DNA from: Glebionis coronaria
Lineage: Eukaryota > Streptophyta > Magnoliopsida > Asterales > Asteraceae
DNA length: 64,000 nt
Assembly (NCBI GenBank): GCA_025667525.1
Contig: JANFOE010000578.1
Coordinates: forward strand, 186,001-250,000
Reading direction: 5' to 3'
Each line of letters starts with the position of its first letter. The first letter of the stretch is position 1. Under the pieces are notes generated by a model. That model ran no database searches. It was given only the letters and a program-made list of their open reading frames with translations, and was not told where the DNA came from. The position numbers and the translations under genes are program-made. Below are positions 22,786-31,617 of the stretch, in pieces.

Positions 22786-23259
22786 TGTTGGGTCCACTAG
22801 ATGTGGATCTTGCAGCCTGTTAAGGATAGTGAACGACTTCTGTAATCACAAGTCTATTCACAGAGAGACTCTTAATGAAACACACAGTATAAGTGCGGAA
22901 TACAAATACTATGAACAAGAAGAAACAGAATAACTAAATAACTTGATCCTTATTAAGGATTTCAACTATTAATATGAAATGAATAATGATGATGAAGGTG
23001 TGTCTAACCCTTCTGCCAATGGGTTAATTTTATACTACAAGGAAACCCTAATACTACATTAAACCAAAACGTGTAACTTCTGATATGCATATCCTTTCCT
23101 AACATATCTCATGTGTATCCTAACAAACTACTAAGAATAATAATGTTTGACTTTCTACTAGACCAGGAGCACGTATTGCTCATACTACTACTAGGACCAG
23201 GAGGAACTACATACCTCATAGCTTATCTATTACAAATATCTAATCCAGAGGTCCTGACA
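22786..23259 (-). mobile_element. 3' LTR of copia K (474 bp)
   Basis: It starts TGTTGGGTCC and ends CCTGACA, followed by the polypurine tract (ATCCTCCCCTAAACTTG on plus). Upstream of its TATA region lie ACTAGGA/CCAGGAG words (23,156-23,212). The inverted repeat around TATA seen in the 5' copy is partly lost here. Confidence 0.88.
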
Positions 23260-24258
23260 ATCCTCCCCTAAACTTGAATTTGATTGGTTGAGTTTAAATT
23301 TCTTGGTAGATCTTGCAAAACAGCTTGAGGATTGAAACAGCAGCACAAACAGCAACAATAGAACCATCAGCATTGAAAACACAAAGACTGCTGCAACGAT
23401 TAACACCGAGAATCTTTTTGAAAGCTTGAAATAGATCTGCACCTTGTTGAATCTTTACAGCAACATGAGCAGATTTGATGAGCCTTTACCAAGTAGCTGC
23501 TCGCTCTTGGGCTAGCTAGTCTTTGTGGTGGAATAAACATCACCCTGGGAGACTAGAACCCGGCCCAACTCTTAGAACGTAAATCAATGGTGAGTGGGGG
23601 TACCCTAATGATTTTGGGAAAATCATCACAGCTGTCAACGGATTTGATATGAGTCTTTACCAGAATCCATACCCTTCTGGACTAGCCAACTCTTAGCAAT
23701 AAAGCATCGGTGAGCTGAAAACCCTATAGCTTTGAGCAAGCTATCACAGCTATCAACGGATTTGAGAGGAGTCTTTACCAAGAGCCGTACCCCCTTGGAC
23801 TAGCCACTTTTCATTTTAGGACCAAGGCAAGTGAAAACCATCCAATTTTGGGTAAACTGGCAACCATCAACGGATTTGATAATCACACCAGAGCCGTACC
23901 CTCATGGTGTATCAACTCTTTCTTGTTTGTAAGACATTGTGAGTTGAGCACCATTTGTTGTGTGGACTAGGTCCAACACCAGTAGTACATCTCATGATAG
24001 CCCAAGTGTGAAAATGCCAAGTGGAAAATAGTTTCATGATGGAAAAGTATAAGCAGATATTATATGATTTACAAGTTTTGAAATTCCATCACATCGTAAA
24101 AGTATAAGCAGATATTATATAAAAGTATATTTGTTTTCCTTTTGGTTTTTTTAAACAAATAACTAAAGTAAAATGTGAGTCACCAATCACTGTACATATT
24201 GGTGAAAAGAACGTAGAAAGTATCAAAAGTAGAGTAGAAACAAACCAACACAAACCAA
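23260..24258 (-). other. 3'UTR of copia K
   Basis: This is non-coding sequence between the PPT and the aORF stop. It holds four diverged repeat units (23,460-23,930), each with a conserved CAACGGATTTGA-type word and two small hairpins. The remainder (23,940-24,240) is AT-rich with nothing recognisable. Confidence 0.7.
23470..23930 (-). repeat. Tandem structured units with covarying hairpins
   Basis: Units start near 23,470, 23,637, 23,756 and 23,870. Hairpin 1 flanks a CCGTACCC-like loop. Its arms are CCAAG/CTTGG (23,489-23,510), CCAGAA/TTCTGG (23,660-23,680), CCAAG/CTTGG (23,778-23,798) and ACACCA/TGGTGT (23,885-23,910). Hairpin 2 lies before each CAACGG. Its arms are ATGATTTT/AAAATCAT (23,608-23,626), ATAGCTT/AAGCTAT (23,726-23,744) and CCAATTT/AAACTGG (23,842-23,860, one mismatch). 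Stem sequences differ while pairing is kept. Confidence 0.75.
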
Positions 24259-24381
24259 TTACATACCAGAAGCAACAACCTTGTCTGCATGCAGCTGAGC
24301 CTGAATTCCCTCAACTAAGGTAGTAGCCATGGCAGACTCATTACCAAAAGGAGCATTAGAGACCACCAGGTGGCACTCCAG
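24259..24381 (-). pseudogene. C-terminal end of the K aORF
   Basis: On the minus strand a frame reads ECHLVVSNAPFGNESAM and continues to a TAA at 24,261-24,259. It joins in frame to TIATMEAML at 31,618 once the A/B locus and one TSD copy are removed, and the joined order matches the C-terminus of related aORFs. This shows that K lost no sequence when the locus was inserted. Confidence 0.75.
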
Positions 24382-24910
24382 TGTTGATCCCAAACTCAGA
24401 TCTTAAACCTTAATAGCTTGTTTAAGGGTTGTGATAGAAAGAATAAATTCAATCTAACACTAGAGAAACTTTGCAAGGCAAAGTAACTAAACAAGATGCG
24501 GAATATAGCGTTTAGCACAAGAACAAAATGATTAAAGCAAACGTTGAACTTTAATATATCAAAATATAGACGAATACCCAATAGTGGTATTAGGGTTACA
24601 ATAACCTTAAAGTATGAAATGAAAGACAATAGATAAAGACACACATTGCATGATAACCTAATGAGTCCTTTTATAGGCACAAGGACTCACGTACAAGATC
24701 ACTACTAACAAACTTGGAAAGTATTAAGGAGTAGTAACAGAAACGCGTAAAAAATCTATTCCAAGTTTATCTCTATCAGCAGGGCCCTTGACTTCAGCAG
24801 GGGAACCAATCCCCCATGCCTTTGTTATTTGGCAGGGGGAACTTACTCTAGCAGGGGGACAGATGACCAACTAGCAGGGGTAACAAATATACATAGATTT
24901 ATTCCCAACA
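24382..24910 (-). mobile_element. LTR of type B (529 bp)
   Basis: It begins TGTTGATCCC, ends ATTCCCAACA and is followed by ATCCTCCCCTAAACTTG, a polypurine tract on the minus strand. That makes it a 3' LTR. Five GCAGGGG-type words sit at 24,779-24,884, upstream of its TATA box. The D LTR at 61,471 shares its first ten and last ten bases. Confidence 0.82.
24662..24689 (-). promoter_or_regulatory. Type B LTR TATA box inside a 9-bp inverted repeat
   Basis: TGAGTCCTT (24,662-24,670) and AAGGACTCA (24,681-24,689) pair perfectly. The 10-nt centre holds TTATAGG, which with the arm gives CTATAAAAGGA on the minus strand, the presumed TATA box. Confidence 0.65.
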
Positions 24911-24978
24911 ATCCTCCCCTAAACTTGTGCTTTCTCCTAAAGACAAGTTTCTGAATAAATACTAGTTGATGAGGGTGC
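24911..24978 (-). other. PPT and short 3'UTR of the type B unit
   Basis: Polypurine tract adjoining LTR B, then about 50 bases to the aORF stop at 24,979. It is much shorter than the 3'UTRs of H, K or A. Confidence 0.6.
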
Positions 24979-27972
24979 TTACAAACTTTCTAGCCAAATA
25001 TGACTATGCATCATCCTTGCCAGATTATAAGAAACAGGCGTTTTAGCATCTACAATCAAGTTAGCCTGTGCTAATTTCTGCAAGGTCTCCTGAGTGAAGG
25101 GATAATAACGATGATTGATCAAGTACAGACTTACTCCTTCCATTACTATCTCATAGACCCCAGAGTTGGTAGACAACTTCCAATACAACAAATTTCCTTT
25201 ATTCACTGCATCAAATATAGGATCAAATAACTCATGCTCATACTTCCTATGCATGCACTCCCAGATCACCCAATCTTTCTCCACACCATCCATGGTAGGA
25301 GGTTTTGCAGCAAAAGACTTTTTCAAAATCTTCCACAGATCTTCTAAGTCCTCACTATCAAAGGTTTGAAACATGACATCTAGACTTAGAAATGTCTATG
25401 CTGTATTGTCAGCTCTTGTAAGCTTCTACCAAGTCCTCCCTTTGTGTTCATAAACATCATACTCTATTATAGCAAACTTCTTTCCAAGTTCACTAGGTGA
25501 GATATCATCATTTTCCTACAAAATTAGCTGTTTATCAATTTCTTCATTTGAAGGACGTTGAGACTCCTTAGTAACTATGCCAACTTTCTCCATTCTCTTG
25601 AGTCTTTTGGCTGCCCGTTGTGCATTGAGAACAGATCTCTCAATTGCTGGAAAACTTTCACCTGCTTGATGTCATACCCCTGCTTGTGATGATGCACCTG
25701 CTTAGGATAATGCACCTGCTTGTGTAGTTTCCAAAGTTGTTCCTTCAGCCTTTCTTTTCCTGGATTCCCTAGCTTTCTGTAACACTTCACTTTGTCTCCT
25801 AAGATACTCAGCTTCCTCAGGAGAGTTCATAGTCATAAAGTCTTCCACATTATATTCTCTTAAAACTGGTATGACTGCTCTTTTTATAGCCTCAAAACTC
25901 ATATCTGCGAAATCCCCATCCTTCCACTTCTTATGTCTCTTGAGCAAAACTTTGTAGTGTTCAAGTCTCCCTTTCTCAGAACTCAAATATTTATCTCTCT
26001 AAATTTGATTTGCCCTCCTTTCCAGATATTCAGTTTGATATTTGTAAACAAGGAAAGTCAACTCATACCCGTCTTCTAAGGGAGCATTTATTAACTCCTT
26101 TTCCCATTGATCTAGAAACTCTTCAACATGAGGCACCCTGTCATCCAACTCCCTATGCATAATTTCAACCTGCTTGAGCATTTCTTTAGGCCTCATCTTT
26201 TGCATTCTCTGATCCTGCATATCAATCTCCTCTTGTTGTAGCTTGAGAGCTACCTGTGCATCATGTGCTTCTTGAGCCCTTTGCTGTTCAGGAGTTCTAT
26301 GCTTGTATTTCCTCTTGGGCTGTTCAACCATGATCCTTTTTCCTTTGTCTTTTGGATCCACTGCTGGTGTTGGTTTAACTTTAGATGCAGGTTCTTTGAT
26401 TGTAATTCCCTTATGAGCTGGTTGCCTTCTATTCTTTCCAGCAAAAGTTTGAGTAATAGGCTTAGCAGGGGAATGACTTACAGCAGCAGGATCAACAATA
26501 GCAGGGGAAACTTTTGAAGCAGGGTCTTCTTCTTGATTGCCCATAGTTAGCAATGTTTGAGAAATCTCTTTAGTTGCAGTCCCCTTATCACTTCCCTTAT
26601 CAGCACTTCCTTTCTCAATCCCTTTCTCAGCACTTGCTATCTTTCCTTGTACACCACCAGGATATGAATAATACTGAGTAGACTCTTCTGTATTGGGAAC
26701 TTCCTCCTCTTTGGAAGCATCCTCATCTGTGGATATGATAAGTCTGGGCTTTCTCCTCCCCTCAAGTGTGGCAAGTTTGGTTTCCAAGTTATTGATAACC
26801 AGACCTTGCTTTTTGACATTTTGTACAAGTTGTGTATTTTGCCTTTTTAAGCTCATGCACATTTTCGTCAATTCCAAAATGGTCATAGGTTTCATGCTGC
26901 TCTCAACCCTAGAAGGGGATTTCTCCCATTTTTGGATATCATTGAGTGAGGGAGAGGACTTACTGATGGTGTCACTATCCTGCTCACCCCTTGAGGATGA
27001 GACAGTAGTGGCAGCCAAACCCTTAGTTTGCTCCAAACTCTTGGAGGCTCTCCTCTCTGCTACTTGTGAAGATTCACCAGGCAAGGGAGACCTGGCAAAC
27101 CTGGATTTAGATCACCTTTCATGTTGTAGATCAGAAGGGGGTAGAGTACCGGCAGGGTGTAGTTTCTTGGCAGGGGAATCAGAAGGTTTGTGTTTAGCTG
27201 TTTTTGTCTTGGCTTCTTCCTGTCTGATTTGTTTCATCATAATTGAAGTGAGTGGAATGGAACTGCCAGAAAATTGTGGGGATGGTGCAAGAAGTGTGGT
27301 GAACATTTTGGTAGTATGCTTGGTTGCTGAAAAGTAGTTTTTGTATGCGATTGGACCATGTTCACTCATATTCAGCAAAAGTTCTATAAACCTTGGGTAC
27401 ATACAAAGCTTTGAATTGCTTGAAACATTTTTAACCATTCCTTTGAAAATCATTTGAGAAAAACAATACTTCCTCCCTGTTGCTAAGCAAATCAGGGCAG
27501 AAGCCATCTCACTACCAAATTCATTGAAAGCAGTGGTTTTAGGTGACAAACATTGTAAAATTGTATGAATCAAATATTTCCAATGTGGGGCAAACTGACC
27601 TTTAGCAAACTTACATTTTTGGTCTTTAGAAATAGTATACCCCAATTTAACAAGACCCTCAAAGATGTCAGCCTCAGGTAGGTTGGTTATCCCATCCTCA
27701 TCATCAAGAAGGAGGTTGTCTCTGATGGAGGCAAGTGAAATCACCTTGGGATGACCATCTACAGTGCTTTGAATTGTAACCTCTCCATTCACTGTTTTGG
27801 TCATGGATTTAGACCAAAACTGCTGAATGTGTGAGGTGTAAATCCTAGGGTTGATGAGAAGGGCCACTCTAAAATACGAGGATTTTAGAAAGGCCACAAC
27901 ATCAACAAACTCTGCTGGTTCATCATATAATAAAGCAATTTGATTATGATTAGCAGCAATTTTGAGAGGCAT
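24979..27972 (-). pseudogene. aORF of the type B copia unit
   Basis: ATG at 27,972 (MPLKIAANHNQIALL). The coding order is 27,972-27,112 (286 residues), 27,084-25,999 (361), 25,986-25,702, a piece near 25,790-25,575, and 25,374-24,979, with frameshifts or stops at the joins. The N-terminus holds YTSHIQQFWSKSMTK, then LLLDDEDGITNLPEADIFEGL, HWKYLIHTILQCLSPKTTAFNEF and LATGRKYCFSQMIF, all hallmarks of Asteraceae copia aORFs. The middle is a Lys/Glu-rich linker with a leucine-heptad stretch. The C-terminus (DLEDLWKILKKSF, LLYWKLSTNSGVYEIVMEG) is also conserved in the K aORF. Databases often label such proteins longin-like; I see no basis for that. Function unknown. Confidence 0.75.
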
Positions 27973-28198
27973 GGTAAAGGTTGAAAACGTTTTGAAGGTT
28001 TATAAAGGTGAGAGTTAGGTGGGATTTAGTTGAGGGAGAGAGATGGGCCTGCAGGTAAAGGGAATTAAGTTTTTATAGGCGAATTGAAGAGCTGTGATTA
28101 GACCAATTTTTCAAATTGCAAAAATATCAAAGATAAATCTTGATAAAAAAGTAATTTATTTGAAATAATAAAGAAAAGATTACCAATCAGCGAAGAAA
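27973..28198 (-). promoter_or_regulatory. Putative internal promoter and leader of the B aORF
   Basis: On the minus strand a CTATAAAAAC box (28,066-28,075) lies about 95 bases before the aORF ATG. A pyrimidine-rich leader (CCCATCTCTCTCCCTCAAC and similar) separates the two. This is the layout of a short plant gene promoter, not an LTR. Inference only. Confidence 0.45.
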
Positions 28199-29084
28199 GC
28201 TTTAGACAACTACCACGTGATTTTGTGATCTACTTTTAATCAATCGAGAACCATTTACCTTCTTCTCTTCTTACGATAATCAATCAGTAGCATATGGGAC
28301 CACACCCACAAATAGCATGCGACCCATGTGAACATCTTTACTCCCAAGACAAATGAATAGATTCATTGCTTCACGTCAAGAATTTATATGCATCGAATCA
28401 CCAATGTTCACGTATGCCTAGGGTTTTCACATAAACCCTAGATCTTCACAACAATGAACATAAACACGAAAACATCTTGATTATCCTAGATATCGAGAGC
28501 CACCCGCTCTGATACCACTTGTTGAATCCAAGAACTTTAGACTCAAACAGTAAAAACCGTTTTATCTAGGTTGATCATCATTCATATGATAACATAGCGA
28601 AATAAGAATAATGATCATGAATAAGATGTTTAACAAGACGAATAATTCCCAAAAGGTTTTGTATTAATCATTAACACAAATCACTCTAGGTGTGTATGCA
28701 TTGAATCCCACACCTAGAGATCATAATAGCAGTAGGTTACATTTTGTATGTTGGAACTGATGAATAAAACCTACTTCTGGTGGTTCCTTTTATAGATTAA
28801 GGAAACCAGGAATACATGGAAACTAAATAAGATAATAATGACTAAATCAAAACAGAAATATTCATTCTTATCACTACTTTGACCAAATCTCCATATTTTA
28901 TCATATATGGTGGGGAGAACTCCAGCAGTGGGAACTCCAACAGGGGAATCTTCAAGCAGTGGGATCTTGTACTAGCAGGGGGAACTCTCTTGTATTTTGT
29001 CCACCAGCTTGAAGTTTCTCCTAATACCATATTTGGTCCTTCTTGTTTCCATGGTGATTTGACTCATCAACTTTTGACCCAACA
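28199..29084 (-). repeat. 886-bp direct repeat, copy 1: leader, PBS and LTR A2
   Basis: Identical in layout and length to 30,727-31,612. It contains a 307-bp leader, the PBS (TGGTATCAGAGC on minus, 28,506-28,517), a 2-bp spacer and LTR A2 (28,520-29,084, 565 bp). LTR A2 also has a PPT on its right side (29,085), so it is both the 3' LTR of the A unit and the 5' LTR of the B-containing unit. Confidence 0.85.
28520..29084 (-). mobile_element. LTR A2 (565 bp)
   Basis: It begins TGTTGAATCC and ends GACCCAACA. The TATA box is enclosed by GGTTCCTT (28,782-28,789) and AAGGAAACC (28,799-28,807). Four GCAGGGGGAAC-like words lie at 28,925-28,984. It differs from LTR A1 at 8 of 565 positions by my count. 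Confidence 0.88.
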
Positions 29085-30726
29085 ATCTTCCCCTAGTTGA
29101 TGATGTCAAAACACTTCCCCTTAAGCATACAACATCAAAAGATCAACAGGCTGAACATTCTTTGTAGACAACTTCCCCTTTTTAACATGATCAAATAGGG
29201 GTCTTCTATGTGAACAACCTTGATTTTCAACTACTACTAACCAATATCATACATCAAACCCAAGTATTCTACTTTTCAAAATGCCCTCCTTGAAGCACAT
29301 AGGCTATGGGTCCTAATAAAAAATGATTTTGAACAGTAGATACTCACATTAGTTGTAGCAATACCAATGAGTAGTAGCAAAAATCTTCACCTTGATGTCA
29401 TATGTGAATGACTAACACTTTATCAAATGAGCTTCCCCTTAAAGTGTGCTAGTCATTTATGAATCTTCTAATTCAGTAGGCTATGTATAATGATCATGAA
29501 GAAAAATAATTATAAAAATCTTGATGCTGAAGTAGAATAACCCAACCTCGTGTTCCATGTCTTGTACTAACCATGTGACTTCGAAACTCACGGCTATAAT
29601 GAGTAGGCCCCAAAACTCACGGTAATAATGAGTAGAAGCCTCATGATAAAATGAGTCGTCACCCCTGTAAATGAGACACATATAATAGCGAATACGAGCA
29701 TAGAGCGTCTTAAGAATGATCTCGTACCCAACTACCTTTTTATCAAGTCTTTATCACAACTTAAAAACACCTACAAGTTATCTTCATGCCCTGCTAAGTA
29801 GAAGATATAATAGAATACCAATTCGCAAAAATCTACCTCAAACGTCAATATCATCACAAAAATTATTCTTCACAATCATGAAAATAAATCAAGCCTTTAT
29901 ACCATTATACCAGTTGCTGTGAATAACCAAACTCCAAGTCACTGCTGTCCCAAAACTCATATCTGACAGCAGGGGAACTTTCAAAACAGTGGGAATCCGT
30001 TAATGAAAGCAGGAGTAACTATTAAAGGCAGGGGGATTGCAGCAGGGGGAACGTTTAATGAAAGCAGGGGGAACTTTTTCAAAAGCAGGGGGAACTTTTA
30101 ATGCCACTGTTTTTGTTATTAGTTGTGCCAAACCCATATTTAATGGGAATGAATTTATAACAGAGGGATAAATAACAAAAACAACGGCAATTAAAAGTGA
30201 CCTACTATGAATAGTTTATCCCAACTATAAAAAAATGTTCACTGTCTTCATAAAAACAATATTTGATTGTCTTTACTGTACCACACCAACAGTAATCCAT
30301 GTGACGCCTGGGACCACTGATGTATTAAACAAAGCTTTGGGAATATTGAAAACAATACTACCTTCACCCTACGTGACCAGTAAGGAACAAACAAGAATGG
30401 TATGATTGAAATTATCATGTCCCACTTTCTTTGTACGAACAGTACCCTTTCTGTGTGATCAACTGTGTATCATGGGACCACTTCTTGCTTTATCCGTGTG
30501 AACACAAAACATGGAACAATACTTTTATCAAATATCCCTGCATTAAACAAAAGCATAAACAACACTTACTGACTTTTACTTTTAAAACCATATAGCCCTT
30601 TTCTTAAGATTTGGCATTGCTCCCACGTCAAAGTTACCAACAATCGAATATATTAAATTACAATCAAATAGGAGTACTGTTGTCTTGTCACGTTATCAAC
30701 ACATTAAGTCAAAACATGTGACCACA
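29085..30726 (-). other. A-type 3'UTR (internal remnant of the A unit)
   Basis: Non-coding, 1.64 kb. It begins with the PPT next to LTR A2 and further C-runs (CTTCCCCTTAA near 29,111, 29,170, 29,434). It includes three ACTCA/TGAGT-type hairpins (29,586-29,655), seven copies of a GCAGGGGGAAC-like word (29,969-30,094), and AT-rich sequence to 30,726. It adjoins the leader without any gag, pol or aORF, so the A unit is a deletion derivative. Confidence 0.7.
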
Positions 30727-31612
30727 GCTTTAGACAACTACCACGTGATTTTGTGATCTACTTTTAATCAATCGAGAACCATTTACCTTCTTCTCTTCTT
30801 ACGATAATCAACCAGTAGCATATGGGACCACACCCACAGATAGCATGCGACCCATGTGAACATCTTTACTCCCAAGACAAATAAATAGATTCATTGCTTC
30901 ACGTCAAGAATTTATATGCATCGAATCACCAATGTTCACGTATGCCTAGGGTTTTCACATAAACCCTAGATCTTCACAACAACGAACATAAACACGAAAA
31001 CATCTTGATTATCTTAGATATCGAGAGCCACCCGCTCTGATACCACTTGTTGAATCCAAGAACTTTAGACTCAAACAGTAAAAACCGTTTTATCTAGGTT
31101 GATCATCATTCATATGATAACATAGCAGAATAAGAATAATGATCATGAATAAGATGTTTAACAAGACAAATAATTCCCAAAAGGTTTTGTATTAATCATT
31201 AACACAAATCACTCTAGGTGTGTATGCATTGAATCCCACACCTAGAGATCATAATAGCAGTAGGTTACATTTTGTGTGTTGGAACTGATGAATAAAACCT
31301 ACTTCTGGTGGTTCCTTTTATAGATTAAGGAAACCAGGAATACATGGAAACTAAATAAGATAATAATGACTAAATCAAAACAGAAATATTCATTCTTATC
31401 ACTACTTTGACCAAATCTCCATATTTTATCATATATGGTGGGGAGAACTCCAGTAGTGGGAACTCCAGTAGGGGAATCTTCAAGCAGTGGGATCTTGTAC
31501 TAGCAGGGGGAACTCTCTTGTATTTTGTCCACCAGCTTGAAGTTTCTCCTAATACCATATTTGGTCCTTCTTGTTTCCATGGTGATTTGACTCATCAACT
31601 TTTGACCAAACA
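30727..31612 (-). repeat. 886-bp direct repeat, copy 2: leader, PBS and LTR A1
   Basis: Same boundaries as copy 1: both start at GCTTTAGACAAC, although the sequences to the left differ. PBS at 31,034-31,045; LTR A1 at 31,048-31,612 ends GACCAAACA directly before TSD TCCAG. TATA inverted repeat at 31,310-31,335. Confidence 0.85.
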
Positions 31613-31617
31613 TCCAG

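Larger units (their letters stand above)
24382..31612 (-). mobile_element. Mosaic copia locus A/B with unlike terminal LTRs
   Basis: The 7.2-kb insertion lies in the K aORF with the perfect TSD TCCAG (24,377-24,381 and 31,613-31,617). Sense order from the right: LTR A1, PBS, leader, an A-type 3'UTR, PPT, LTR A2, a second PBS and leader, a B-type internal promoter and aORF, PPT, LTR B. The left LTR (B, 529 bp) and the right LTRs (A, 565 bp) are not alignable beyond short words. No gag or pol remains anywhere in it. Confidence 0.75.

Noticed and set aside
27112..27972. Annotation of the aORF as a synaptobrevin/longin-domain host gene
   Set aside because: It lies between PPT and pol-side sequences of a copia unit and shares motifs with the K aORF. 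No SNARE motif or transmembrane segment is visible.
24382..31612. LTR A and LTR B as diverged copies of one LTR
   Set aside because: Only the first six bases, the CAACA end and short GCAGGGG words match; the remaining 500 bp do not align by eye. LTR B is closer at its ends to LTR D.
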